Source: Pseudomonas veronii
GTDB lineage: Bacteria; Pseudomonadota; Gammaproteobacteria; Pseudomonadales; Pseudomonadaceae
Assembly (NCBI RefSeq): GCF_001439695.1
Contig: NZ_JYLL01000005.1
Span: 62,001-126,000 of the forward strand
Direction: 5' to 3'
Length of the DNA: 64,000 nt
Shown here: one piece after another, positions 50,741 through 58,946 of the stretch
How positions within the stretch are numbered: position 1 is the stretch's first letter
How the letters are laid out: each line of letters begins with the position of its first letter
Translations under genes and position numbers: made by a program
The notes under the pieces: model-generated
What the model was told of the DNA's origin: nothing
What the model saw: the letters and a program-made list of their open reading frames with translations, nothing else
The model's database searches: none

Positions 50741-50974
50741 TCAGGCGGCCAACGGGTGGCGATGCGGCGACTGCGTCGCGCGTGGGCTGATACGGGCGCT
50801 GGCGGGCAGCGGGCGGTGCATCCAGCTCAAGCGGATTTCTTCGATTTCCACCCAGCCAGCGCCGACCGGAGGCTGGCTGCACTCTTTGAAAGCCTGGCAG
50901 CGACCTTGCACATCGAGCAGGGCAAATTGGCGAAGGGCGGGCTTGCGGGTAAACAGCGACCAGAGAAAATGCAT
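50741..50974 (-). CDS. Small conserved basic protein of unknown function
   Basis: 77 residues starting MHFLWSLFTRKPALRQFALLD, with WVEIEEIRLSWMHRPLPASAR in the middle. A perfect AGGAGG lies at 50988-50983, 8 bases before ATG, which fixes the start against the longer frame to 51046. No domain is recognised. It resembles small proteins annotated as hypothetical in other Pseudomonas. Confidence 0.72.
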   Translation of the reverse strand: MHFLWSLFTRKPALRQFALLDVQGRCQAFKECSQPPVGAGWVEIEEIRLSWMHRPLPASARISPRATQSPHRHPLAA

Positions 50975-51167
50975 GAAATCAGCCTCCTGAGATTGAGGCC
51001 AAGCATGCCTGCCGGGGATGACGGGCGCGTGTATCGGCTGTGACATATCGGTGACACCGAACCCCTACAATGCCTGCGGGTCTTAGGTTGTAACTGACGC
51101 TAGTTCCCGGCGAGGGCCGCCCGCTATACTGCCGGCCTGTCGGTACTCGATTTCTGGAGAGAAGAGC

Positions 51168-51752
51168 ATGTTGCAACGCCTGTTGTTCGGTTTGATCACT
51201 GTGACCAGTTTGACCCTGGTTGGCTGCGCCAATAGCCCGCAACAACTTAGCCCGCAACCGAAGCTCACCACGCAGTTGGCCCCGGTGGGTCACGGTCAGC
51301 CGGTGTCGGTGCGTGTGGTGGATGGTCGTCCTTCGCCGACCCTGGGCTCCCGTGGTGGCCTGTATCCGGAGACCGCGCTGGTGTCGGTGAGCGGTGCCGA
51401 TGTGCTCCCCAAGCTGCAAGCCCAGGCTGAAGCCGCGGTGCGGCTGCTCGGCTTTACCCCGGCCAACTCGCCGGGCGCGCCGCAGTTGACCATCACCCTG
51501 GCCGAGCTGAAATACCAGTCGCCCAAAGAAGGCCTGTACGTGACGGAGGCCACTATCGGCGCGACGTTCAAGTCCGACGTGAGCGCTGGCACCCGTCGCT
51601 ACAGCGGCCGTTATGGTGCGTCCCTCAACCAGCGCTTCGGCATGTCGCCTAACCAGGAGACCAACACCAAGCTGGTCAGCGACGTCCTGAGCGACGCCTT
51701 GACCCGTCTGTTCAAGGACCCGAGCATCGGCCAGTTGCTCAGCTCGCAATAA
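51168..51752 (+). CDS. YajG-family lipoprotein
   Basis: 194 residues. Signal II peptide: TLVGC with lipidated Cys20. PVSVRVVDGRPSPTLGSRGG and SDALTRLFKDPSI at the end match the YajG pattern. Residue +2 after the Cys is Ala, so it should go to the outer membrane. GGAGAGAAG is 6 bases before the ATG. It stands alone, with a terminator directly after. Confidence 0.85.
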   Translation: MLQRLLFGLITVTSLTLVGCANSPQQLSPQPKLTTQLAPVGHGQPVSVRVVDGRPSPTLGSRGGLYPETALVSVSGADVLPKLQAQAEAAVRLLGFTPANSPGAPQLTITLAELKYQSPKEGLYVTEATIGATFKSDVSAGTRRYSGRYGASLNQRFGMSPNQETNTKLVSDVLSDALTRLFKDPSIGQLLSSQ

Positions 51753-51764
51753 CGCTCAATAACA

Positions 51765-51795
51765 AGCCGGGCTCAGCGCTGAGCCCGGCTTTTTT
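51765..51795 (+). terminator. Rho-independent terminator after the YajG-family gene
   Basis: AGCCGGGCTCAGC and GCTGAGCCCGGCT form a perfect GC-rich stem followed by T6. It also stands just past the end of the convergent 69-residue gene. Confidence 0.95.
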
Positions 51796-51807
51796 GTGCC
51801 CGCCGTT

Positions 51808-52017
51808 TCATGCCGCGGTGTCGATACCGAAGTCGAGCAGGCTTATCCCGGTCAGCAGGTCCGTCTCCGGCAGGTCCGCATGCTGGTGCCCGCCAAGGGC
51901 GCAATACACCAGCCAGTGGCGGTCCTGGACGTTGAACGCGAGGCCGCCGATCAGCGCCTCTTGCTCATCGCTTGGGGCTATCAAATACAGTCGATCCTGG
52001 TTTTGCGCGTGCAACAT
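51808..52017 (-). CDS. Small protein of unknown function
   Basis: 69 residues (MLHAQNQDRLYLIAPSDEQEAL...), acidic, soluble, ending DFGIDTAA. GGGAG lies 7 bases before the ATG. Codon third positions are G/C-rich as in its neighbours, which argues for a real gene. No domain is recognised. Confidence 0.65.
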   Translation of the reverse strand: MLHAQNQDRLYLIAPSDEQEALIGGLAFNVQDRHWLVYCALGGHQHADLPETDLLTGISLLDFGIDTAA

Positions 52018-52199
52018 GACAAGCTCCCGAGCGTTCGAAGGGCCACAGAGTGAACGGTTAAGGTGACGTTCAGGTGACGCCGTAAATTACTCGATACATT
52101 AGCTGTCAATGGGGGAAGGAGCTTTTAGGCGCAGGAGGCGACTTCCGTTCAGGTTTGTATCTGAATGGATACCAAGGCACTGTTTCAACGAGGTGTGTG

Positions 52200-52457
52200 A
52201 TGGCGCTGGCCGGACTGCTGATCAATGTTGTTGCTCTATCAGTGGCCTGCTCTGGCGCTGCACTGCTATTCATTACCCGTTTGAAGGAACAGCGCGCCAT
52301 GGCCAGGCTCGCCGCGCAAAGCGAAGAGCGCGCCATCGACCAACCCATGCTGTTTCTGGATGTACGCACCGAACGGGCGCATCGCCTGGCTTATCGTATT
52401 GGTTTCGCCTGCCTGGGGCTGGCGCTGCTGGTTTCATGGATCAGCACGCGTTTTTAG
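52200..52457 (+). CDS. Small inner-membrane protein of unknown function
   Basis: 85 residues with two membrane helices (MALAGLLINVVALSVACSGA and IGFACLGLALLVSWI) and a charged linker (LKEQRAMARLAAQSEERA) between. ACGAGG lies 7 bases before ATG. No family is recognised. It lies between two unrelated small units. Confidence 0.65.
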   Translation: MALAGLLINVVALSVACSGAALLFITRLKEQRAMARLAAQSEERAIDQPMLFLDVRTERAHRLAYRIGFACLGLALLVSWISTRF

Positions 52458-52474
52458 TTGCACCCTGAAACGAC

Positions 52475-52562
52475 TGTGGGAGCGGGCTTGCTCGCGACAA
52501 CGGAGTTACAGTCGGTACCGCTGTGACTGAACCACCGCATCGCAGGCAAGCCCGCTCCCACA
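52475..52562. repeat. Paired REP element (REPIN-like), TGTGGGAGCGGGC type
   Basis: TGTGGGAGCGGGCTTGCTCG at the left and GCAAGCCCGCTCCCACA at the right, 88 bp end to end. The inner bases of the right arm (CGCAGGC) diverge from the left arm. It separates the small membrane protein from the convergent acyltransferase. Confidence 0.88.
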
Positions 52563-52578
52563 GGTTTGGCTAGGTGTA

Positions 52579-53745
52579 TTACAGCGGGATTCCCGCCTTG
52601 ACCCGATATTGATTGCGCACTGGCGTTGCATATTGCACCACCAGGAACGGCCGGTGTTCGACCGGGCACTCGCTCAAGCGCCGCTCCCACTCTGCCTTGG
52701 CCTTGGCCAACTCGTCGGCCGGGAAGATATCCGCTGCCTTGGGCACCTGCAGTTGCGGGTCGGCGTCACTCCACTGGGCGTAGGCCAGGTAGTGAACCGG
52801 GAACAGGCGATAACCTCCGAGAATCTGCCGGTCCATTTCCACGGCGAGCAGCTTGGTGTCTTCGAAGCGCTCGGTGATCGGCGGCGCAAAGTTCACATGC
52901 ACCCGGCCCTTGTAGCCGGTAATGCCCAGGGCAATGCTCACATCGTCTTCACCCGGTGCCTTGGTGTAGGTGCCGGTGGTGGCGCGGATGTACAGCTCGC
53001 GAGCCTTGGCCAAGTCGCATGGGTCGTATTCGTAGCTGATGGACACGGGCGTCAGGTTCAGCGACTGGATCACCTCGGCGAACGGCTCGTCCTTGCGGCT
53101 GACGTGGAACATCTTGAGGATCGCCGATTCGGTGCGGTCATCCCCATCCTTGGCGCGGCCTTCGGCCTGGGCGATCCAGATCGACTGGCAGTCGTGGCGG
53201 ATCGAATGGTTGATGTAGGCCGACAGCAACTGGTAAGCCGCCATTTTTTCCTTTCGCCCGGTGATCGAGCGGTGCACGATGAAGCTCTTGTTCAGGCGCA
53301 TCAGGTCGCTGACAAACGGCTTTTGCAGCAGGTTGTCGCCGATGGCGATACGCGGTGTCGGCAGGCCGGCGTGGTACACGGCGTAGTTGACGAAGGCCGG
53401 GTCCATCACGATATCGCGATGGTTGGCCAAAAAGACGTAGGCGGTGCCCGATTTGAGCTGTTCCACGCCGGTATAGGTCACGCCGTCGGTCGCTCGATCA
53501 ATGGTGTGGTCGACGTAATACTCGACTTTGTCCTGCAGCGTGGCCACGGTGGTGACGCCGGCGAATTCACGGCGCAGTTTGCGGGCGATCATGGGTTTGA
53601 GCAGCCAGCCCAGCGCGCCGGCAAAGCGCGGGAAGCGGAAGTGGGTCAGGATGTCCAGAAAGGCCTTGTCACTGAACAGCCGCTCCAGCACTGCCGGGAC
53701 TTCGCTGTCGTTGTAAGGTCGGATGGTATCGAATTCGCCCATCAT
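52579..53745 (-). CDS. Glycerol-phosphate acyltransferase-like protein (PlsB/PlsC superfamily)
   Basis: 388 residues. The acyltransferase block I reads LANHRDIVMDPAF (about residues 106-118), in which His and Asp are five residues apart, not the usual four. Block III is AQAEGRAKDGDDRTE, similar to the PlsB EGxR motif. No membrane helix is obvious. It is expected to move acyl groups to glycerol phosphates or a related acceptor in the cytosol. AAGAGAG precedes ATGATG; the first ATG is used. Confidence 0.8.
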   Translation of the reverse strand: MMGEFDTIRPYNDSEVPAVLERLFSDKAFLDILTHFRFPRFAGALGWLLKPMIARKLRREFAGVTTVATLQDKVEYYVDHTIDRATDGVTYTGVEQLKSGTAYVFLANHRDIVMDPAFVNYAVYHAGLPTPRIAIGDNLLQKPFVSDLMRLNKSFIVHRSITGRKEKMAAYQLLSAYINHSIRHDCQSIWIAQAEGRAKDGDDRTESAILKMFHVSRKDEPFAEVIQSLNLTPVSISYEYDPCDLAKARELYIRATTGTYTKAPGEDDVSIALGITGYKGRVHVNFAPPITERFEDTKLLAVEMDRQILGGYRLFPVHYLAYAQWSDADPQLQVPKAADIFPADELAKAKAEWERRLSECPVEHRPFLVVQYATPVRNQYRVKAGIPL

Positions 53746-53875
53746 GCTCTCTTGTTAGAAACGGCTAGGGTAAGTAGAGGAAATACCAGGGTGCGGCCCG
53801 AGTAATGGGCTCGGCCGAAATATAACCCTGTAAATAGACCGGCGATTATACGCACAAGTCACTTGGGAGACTGCG

Positions 53876-54058
53876 ATGCTGGAAACCGCGCTGTACGATT
53901 GTCCTTATTGTGGTGAAGTGGTGGAGACAACCGTGGATTTATCCGGCGGCGACCAGACCTATATAGAAGACTGTCAGGTATGTTGCCGACCGATCATTTT
54001 CAACCTGCAGGTCCATGGTGAAGAGTGGATGCTCGAAACTCGCAGCGAAAACGAATAG
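53876..54058 (+). CDS. CPXCG-motif cysteine-rich protein
   Basis: 60 residues with two Cys pairs, CPYCGE (residues 9-14) and CQVCCRP (33-39), which probably bind one zinc. It matches the CPXCG family of unknown function. TTGGGAGA lies ahead of ATG. It is followed after 11 bp by the DUF2007-like gene. Confidence 0.88.
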   Translation: MLETALYDCPYCGEVVETTVDLSGGDQTYIEDCQVCCRPIIFNLQVHGEEWMLETRSENE

Positions 54059-54069
54059 CAGGTACGCCC

Positions 54070-54330
54070 ATGCAGCGAATCTACGAACCGGAAAACCTGA
54101 TGGAAGGCGAGCTGCTGCAGCAGATGCTCGCCAGCGAAGGGATCGAGGCGCATTTGGTGGGGCGCCATTTGCTCGGCGGTAGCGGCGAGTTACCGATTTT
54201 CGGGCTGCTGGGGCTAGAAGTGGACAACGACCAGGCAGCCTGCGCGCGCGAGCTGATCACCGCGTATAACGGTGCGCAACCGTTGCCCGGCGATGAACCC
54301 GACAGCTTCCCCGACGTGTTGGTCTGTTAG
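54070..54330 (+). CDS. DUF2007-like putative signal-transducing protein
   Basis: 86 residues, of which IYEPENLMEGELLQQMLASEGIEAHLVG is the typical opening, followed by IFGLLGLEVDNDQAACARELI. The fold resembles a ferredoxin-like domain; no catalytic residues are known. It is co-oriented with the CPXCG gene and yedK. Confidence 0.82.
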   Translation: MQRIYEPENLMEGELLQQMLASEGIEAHLVGRHLLGGSGELPIFGLLGLEVDNDQAACARELITAYNGAQPLPGDEPDSFPDVLVC

Positions 54331-54366
54331 GCTGTCGGTCGGTTTACCCAAGAGTCGTGTTGCCCC

Positions 54367-54987
54367 ATGTGTGGACGTTATGCCCTGTTTCGCTGGAACC
54401 CCACGTTTGCTGCCTTGCCGGGCTTTCCGGCGGATCAGCAGGCCCAGTGGAATATTTCTCCCAATGATTCGGTGCTGATCCAGCGCGCCACCGACGGCCA
54501 GCGCACCCTGGCCCGCGCCCGCTGGGGCCTGACACCGCCGTGGCTGACGGACCTTTCCCGTACTCCGGCGCATGCCCGCGCCGAAACCCTGGCTGAGCAA
54601 CCGATGTTCCGCGAAGCGTTTCGCCAGCGTCGCTGCCTGTTGCCGGCCAACGGGTTCTACGAATGGCGCGGCACCCAGCGCAAGCGGCCGTACTGGTTGA
54701 CGCCAGGGGAAGGTTCGACGCTGTTTTTTGCGGCCATCTGGGAAGCGTATCCGGTGCAGGAGCAAGTGTGGCTGAGCACCGCGGTGGTGACCCAGGCGGC
54801 GCAGAGTCAGCGGCGGCCGTTGATTCTGGATGCGGCGGGGCAGGAAGCCTGGCTGAACCCCGAGACGCCGCTGCCGGTGTTGCAGGGGCTGTTGGCCAGC
54901 GAGCCGGTCGCCTTGCGTGAACGGGTGCTGGCCAACATGGTCAACGATCCCAAGCTGAATGGGCCGGAGTGCCTGACTCCGGCTTGA
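54367..54987 (+). CDS. yedK: SOS response-associated peptidase family protein YedK (SRAP/HMCES)
   Basis: 206 residues. The catalytic Cys2 follows the initiator Met (MCGRYA), and LLPANGFYEWR supplies the conserved Asn and Glu. The protein forms a covalent thiazolidine crosslink at abasic sites in single-stranded DNA and shields them. The length is normal. No LexA box was found upstream by eye. Confidence 0.93.
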   Translation: MCGRYALFRWNPTFAALPGFPADQQAQWNISPNDSVLIQRATDGQRTLARARWGLTPPWLTDLSRTPAHARAETLAEQPMFREAFRQRRCLLPANGFYEWRGTQRKRPYWLTPGEGSTLFFAAIWEAYPVQEQVWLSTAVVTQAAQSQRRPLILDAAGQEAWLNPETPLPVLQGLLASEPVALRERVLANMVNDPKLNGPECLTPA

Positions 54988-55123
54988 GCCCGAAAGTCCG
55001 CCACCGTTGTGGGATGTATCCGAAATTTAGCGTCTGCACGTCTGATGTATCTGGCGTCGATACAAATCACCGCCTAGGATACGCGCCATGTTTTCAGGGC
55101 GTCTTTTCAGGGAGAGTGTGTTG

Positions 55124-55942
55124 ATGAAGAAATCATTGGCCGTAAGTGTATTGGCGGCAGCAGTGCTGCTGGCCGGGTGTCAGTCCGTCAACACCACCAG
55201 CGGCGGTGCCGTTGGGGTGGAGCGCAAGCAGTACATGTTCAGCATGCTGTCGAGCCAGGAAGTCGACCAGATGTATGCGCAGTCCTACCAGCAGACCCTG
55301 GGTGAAGCCAGCGGCAAAGGCCTGGTGGACAAGACCAGCGCCAACGCCAAGCGCGTGCAGGCCATCGCCAACCGCCTGATCGCCCAGGCGCCGACCTTCC
55401 GTCCGGATGCGGCGCAGTGGAAGTGGGAAGTGAACCTGATCAAGAGCGATGAGATGAATGCCAACTGCGGGCCGGGCGGCAAGATCTTCGTGTACAGCGG
55501 GCTGATCGATAACCTCAAGCTCAGCGATGACGAGCTGGCGGCGGTGATGGGCCATGAAATCGCCCACGCCTTGCGCGAACATGGCCGTGAAGCCATGTCC
55601 AAGGCCTACGGCATCGAGATGGCCAAGCAGGGCGCCGGCGCGTTGCTTGGTCTCGGCCAGGACAGCATGGCGCTGGCCGATACCGTGGCCAACTACGGCA
55701 TGACCTTGCCCAACAGCCGCAGCAATGAAAACGAAGCGGACCTGATCGGCCTGGAGCTGGCGGCCCGCGCCGGTTACAACCCGAACGCCGCCATCACGTT
55801 GTGGAACAAGATGGCCAAGGCTTCGGAAGGCGCGCCTCCGGAGTTCATGAGCACTCACCCGGCCTCCGACAGTCGGATCGCCTCGTTGCAGGCGGCGATT
55901 CCGAAGGTGATGCCGTTGTATCAGCAGGCCAAGAAGTCCTGA
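55124..55942 (+). CDS. M48-family metalloprotease lipoprotein
   Basis: 272 residues. Lipobox LLAGC with Cys19; the zinc motif HEIAH is at residues 144-148 and the third ligand Glu in NENEADLIG. It resembles LoiP/BepA-type outer-membrane quality-control proteases, without TPR repeats. ATG at 55124 gives a proper signal peptide (MKKSLAVSVLAAAVLLAGC), whereas the longer frame from 55088 does not. Confidence 0.92.
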   Translation: MKKSLAVSVLAAAVLLAGCQSVNTTSGGAVGVERKQYMFSMLSSQEVDQMYAQSYQQTLGEASGKGLVDKTSANAKRVQAIANRLIAQAPTFRPDAAQWKWEVNLIKSDEMNANCGPGGKIFVYSGLIDNLKLSDDELAAVMGHEIAHALREHGREAMSKAYGIEMAKQGAGALLGLGQDSMALADTVANYGMTLPNSRSNENEADLIGLELAARAGYNPNAAITLWNKMAKASEGAPPEFMSTHPASDSRIASLQAAIPKVMPLYQQAKKS

Positions 55943-55962
55943 TAATCCAAGCCTCATGAAGA

Positions 55963-56003
55963 TCCAAATGTGGGAGGGGGCAAGCCCCTCCCACATTGGA
56001 TTG
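55963..56003. repeat. Collapsed REP hairpin between convergent genes
   Basis: Two REP arms are joined with almost no spacer: CAAATGTGGGAGGGGG and CAAGCCCCTCCCACATTGG. The left arm's inner part and the usual 50-bp spacer are missing. It lies between the M48 gene and the exporter gene, probably serving as transcript end for both. Confidence 0.85.
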
Positions 56004-56022
56004 GGTTTGCAGGCTTGGATCC

Positions 56023-56607
56023 TTAGATCCAACCGCTGCTTTGCATGGCCTTGTACACCGCCACGATCGCCAGGACAAAAAACGCCGTAGCCGCCAGTCG
56101 ACGAATCAAGGTCAACGGCAATTTCTCCGCGGCAAAATTCCCCGCCAGAACCACCGGTACGTTGGCAATCAACATGCCCAGGGTAGTGCCGATAACCACC
56201 AGCCACAGCTCAGGGTATTGCGCCGCCAGCATTACCGTGGCGATCTGCGTCTTGTCGCCGATTTCGGCGAGGAAGAACGCAATCAGGGTGGTCAGGAACG
56301 GCCCGAACTTGCGCGTGGTGCTGGCTTCGTCATCGTCGAGTTTGTCCGGCACCAGGGTCCACAGCGCCGTGGCACAGAAACTCGCGGCGAGAATCCAGTG
56401 CAGCACCGCATCCGAGAAGAAACTGCCGAACCAGGCACCTACGGCACCCGCAGCGGCATGGTTCGCCAGGGTCGCGGCGATGATGCCGGCGATGATCGGC
56501 CAGGGTTTGCGAAAGCGTGCGGCAAGGATGAGCGCGAGCAGTTGGGTCTTGTCGCCGATTTCGGCCAAGGCAACGATTGCGGTAGGGACGAGCAGTGAAT
56601 CCAGCAT
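56023..56607 (-). CDS. TMEM165/GDT1 (UPF0016) family manganese/calcium exporter
   Basis: 194 residues and six to seven membrane helices. Two copies of the family motif EIGDKTQ are at residues 16-22 and 115-121, as in Vibrio MneA and yeast Gdt1. It removes Mn2+ from the cytosol. The mRNA leader (56608-56810) contains a yybP-ykoY riboswitch, which fixes the metal as manganese. GGAAA precedes the ATG by about 10 bases. A longer frame in the same phase through the leader up to 57471 is not coding. Confidence 0.92.
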   Translation of the reverse strand: MLDSLLVPTAIVALAEIGDKTQLLALILAARFRKPWPIIAGIIAATLANHAAAGAVGAWFGSFFSDAVLHWILAASFCATALWTLVPDKLDDDEASTTRKFGPFLTTLIAFFLAEIGDKTQIATVMLAAQYPELWLVVIGTTLGMLIANVPVVLAGNFAAEKLPLTLIRRLAATAFFVLAIVAVYKAMQSSGWI

Positions 56608-56638
56608 CAGGTAGGTTTCCAGGGGCGGGTCGACACGG

Positions 56639-56687
56639 CTATGACACGTACAGCCTTCCCGCCCCGGGTAAGGTGTGCGTGTCATAG
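56639..56687 (-). promoter_or_regulatory. Expression-platform hairpin of the Mn riboswitch
   Basis: CTATGACACG and CGTGTCATAG (10-bp perfect) compete with aptamer P1. The loop contains GGGGCGGG, which can alternatively pair with CCCGCCCC at about 56619-56627, near the ribosome site. No T-run follows the stem, so translational or anti-sequester control is more likely than termination. Confidence 0.7.
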
Positions 56688-56810
56688 GTCTTGTCAAACC
56701 CCGGTCCGTCTGAGCGGACTCCTGGGTCGCATACGCCATGGTCTGCTGACCAAGTATGTTGACGTATGCCGGACGAGCGTGGCGCTCGTGGGAGACTACT
56801 CCCCTAGGAC
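56681..56810 (-). ncRNA. yybP-ykoY manganese riboswitch
   Basis: On the minus strand the aptamer begins GTCCTAGGGGAGTAGTC (56810 down) and ends AAGACCTATGAC (56681). The conserved pieces are GGGGAGTAG, then GTCAACATACTTGG, and the closing AGACCTA. P1 pairs GTCCTAGG with CCTATGAC (one mismatch). Internal stems ACGAGCG/CGCTCGT, GGCATACG/CGTATGCC (with loop) and GTCCG/CGGAC are intact. Downstream, CTATGACACG (56687-56678) can instead pair with CGTGTCATAG (56648-56639), which breaks P1. This gives a simple on/off switch for the exporter 31 bp further on. Confidence 0.93.
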
Positions 56811-56867
56811 GGAGCGGATTCTGCCTAGGCAAAATCCATTCGGCAAGTGTTCTTTTGCAAACGCCGA

Positions 56868-57866
56868 TCAGCCGCGCTTGGCGCGATAGATGCGAAAACC
56901 ATTGCCTTCGGCCTTGACCGCACACACGCCCAAGTGCTCTTCGATCAGCGGCTGGTACTTCAGGAAGCTGTTGGCAACCAGTCGGAGTTCGCCGCCTTTT
57001 GCCAGGTGTTTCGCGGCTTTTCGCAGCAAGTTCTCCGTGGCGAAGTAATCGGTGTGTACCCCGACATGGAACGGCGGGTTGCTCAGGATCGCGTTCAAGC
57101 CCATTGGCGCGGCATCGATGCCGTCTGCGGTCAGCACGTCGGCTTCCAGACCGTTGGCCGCCAGGGTCAGGCGGCTGCTGGCGGTGGCGAAGGCGTCCAC
57201 ATCCAGCATCGTCACCGTATTGTGCGGGTAGCGACGTTTGACCGCCGCGCCCAACACACCGGCGCCGCAACCGAAGTCCAGCAGGTGGCCGCTGGGCAGT
57301 TTGTCCAAATGCTCCAGCAACAACTCGGTGCCACGATCCAGGCGGCCATGGCTGAACACGCCCGGCAGGCTCACCACTTTCAGCGGACCTTCGGCCAGCG
57401 GCACTTCGAAAACCTGCGCCAGGCTCTCCAGCTCCACCGCTTGCGGCGCGTTGGCCACGGTGACCTGCCACAACTGGCAGTGCCGTGCGTTATCGAGTTT
57501 GCGCGGCTTGCCGAAGGGGATCATCTGTTTGGCGGCGCTTTCGATCCCGCCTTTTTTCTCCCCCACCAGAAACAGCTCGGCACCGGGCAGGCGCGCGGCC
57601 ACGGCGTTGAGCAGATAGTCGGTGAGGTCCTTGGACTTGGGCAGGAAGATCACTGCCGCATCAAACGTGCGTTGCGGCACATTCACGCCGAACTGGCTGC
57701 GCTCGGGGAAACGTGCGTCGAGCGCAGCCTGGTCACCGGCATGCCAGCACCAGCCATGGGCGTTGGGCAGGCGGCCGAGCAAATCGTCGGCAGGCAACCC
57801 CACCAGCAGCAGGTTGCCTTGAAAAAGTTCGGCCTGACGAAGCAGTACTTCACTGCGCGGATCCAT
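56868..57866 (-). CDS. rsmC: 16S rRNA (guanine1207-N2)-methyltransferase
   Basis: 332 residues. A degenerate N-terminal methyltransferase-like half is followed by the active C-terminal half. SAM motif I is [14 protein letters not shown] (about residues 193-206), and the catalytic NPPFHVG is near residue 260. [19 protein letters not shown] is a family marker. It modifies G1207 in helix 34 of 16S rRNA. Minus strand, upstream of the riboswitch-exporter unit. Confidence 0.94.
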   Translation of the reverse strand: MDPRSEVLLRQAELFQGNLLLVGLPADDLLGRLPNAHGWCWHAGDQAALDARFPERSQFGVNVPQRTFDAAVIFLPKSKDLTDYLLNAVAARLPGAELFLVGEKKGGIESAAKQMIPFGKPRKLDNARHCQLWQVTVANAPQAVELESLAQVFEVPLAEGPLKVVSLPGVFSHGRLDRGTELLLEHLDKLPSGHLLDFGCGAGVLGAAVKRRYPHNTVTMLDVDAFATASSRLTLAANGLEADVLTADGIDAAPMGLNAILSNPPFHVGVHTDYFATENLLRKAAKHLAKGGELRLVANSFLKYQPLIEEHLGVCAVKAEGNGFRIYRAKRG

Positions 57867-57896
57867 GGTCTGCTCCTTGAAAAGGGGCGCAGTTTA

Positions 57897-58862
57897 TCAA
57901 CTGACGACGCGCAGCGGGGCGCCGCTGAAAAAGCCGCGGGCGTTTTCCGCCAGTTGGCCGACAATCCGCTGCCGCGCTTCGCGACTGCCCCAGGCGTTGT
58001 GGGGCGTGACGATCAAGCGCGGGATATCGTCGGCCAGCAACGGGTTGCCATGCACCGGGGGTTCGACGCTCAGCACATCGGTCGCCGCGCCGCCCAGGTG
58101 GCCATTGCGCAAGGCGTCGGCCAGGGCCTGTTCGTTGATCAGGCCACCGCGCGCGGTGTTGACGATAAACGCGCCGGGCTTGAGCAACGCCAGCTCGCGA
58201 GCGCCGATCAAGTCGCGGGTGTGTTCGTTGAGCGGGCAGTGCAGCGTCAACGCGTCGACCTGCGCCAGCAGTTCATCCAGCGGCATGCGGTCGGCACGGG
58301 CAGGGCGCCCGGGAATGGCGCCGAGTATGACGCGCATGCCAAAGGCCTCGGCCAGCCGTGCGACGGCACTGCCCAGTTCGCCATGCCCGAGCAAACCGAG
58401 GGTTTTGCCCTCCAGCTCGACGATCGGGTGGTCCAGCAGGCAGAACTGCTTGGCGGCTTGCCATTTGCCCGCGCTGACATCCCGTTGATAGTCCTTCAGC
58501 CGCGTCGCCAGGTTGAGCAGCAGCATGATCGTATGCTGCGCCACCGACGGCGTGCCGTAGCCCTGACAGTTACTGACGGTGACGCCATGGGCGCGGGCGG
58601 CTTCAAGGTCGACGTTATTGGTGCCCGTGGCCGACACCAGGATCAGTTTGAGTTCGGGGCAGGCGGCCAGGGTTTCGCTGTTGAGCGCAATCTTGTTGCT
58701 GATAGCGACCTGGGCGCCTTGCAGGCGTTCGACCACATTCTGCGGGGTGGTCTGCTCAAACAGCTGCAGCTCGCTGAAACAGTTGTGCAGCTCACTGAGA
58801 TCGAGATCCCCCAGGTCGAGGGATGGGTGATCTAGGAAGACGGCGCGGCGATTGTTCGTCAT
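57897..58862 (-). CDS. D-2-hydroxyacid dehydrogenase
   Basis: 321 residues. NAD-site GLLGHGELGSAVARL (about residues 154-168; the third Gly context G-H-G-E-L-G), then the catalytic Arg in NTARGGLINEQ, Glu in DVLSVEPP and His in VTPHNAWGS. It is of glycerate or phosphoglycerate dehydrogenase type and would reduce hydroxypyruvate, glyoxylate or a like 2-keto acid. A TTG at 58865 is adjacent; ATG at 58862 is used. It is 30 bp from rsmC on the same strand. Confidence 0.9.
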   Translation of the reverse strand: MTNNRRAVFLDHPSLDLGDLDLSELHNCFSELQLFEQTTPQNVVERLQGAQVAISNKIALNSETLAACPELKLILVSATGTNNVDLEAARAHGVTVSNCQGYGTPSVAQHTIMLLLNLATRLKDYQRDVSAGKWQAAKQFCLLDHPIVELEGKTLGLLGHGELGSAVARLAEAFGMRVILGAIPGRPARADRMPLDELLAQVDALTLHCPLNEHTRDLIGARELALLKPGAFIVNTARGGLINEQALADALRNGHLGGAATDVLSVEPPVHGNPLLADDIPRLIVTPHNAWGSREARQRIVGQLAENARGFFSGAPLRVVS

Positions 58863-58946
58863 CAACTGTACCTTTTGTGACAGGGTTCGAAGGCGTAATC
58901 TGCCGAGCCTATCAGATGAAATAATCCGTTACTTAATGGAGTGAGT

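Noticed and set aside
56608..57471. N-terminal extension of the GDT1-family protein to 482 residues
   Set aside because: It reads through rsmC antiparallel phase and the riboswitch; the 194-residue form beginning MLDSLLVPTAIV has the normal length.
56847..58835. Plus-strand frame of 662 codons opposite rsmC and the hydroxyacid dehydrogenase
   Set aside because: It spans two real genes on the other strand and lacks domain signals.
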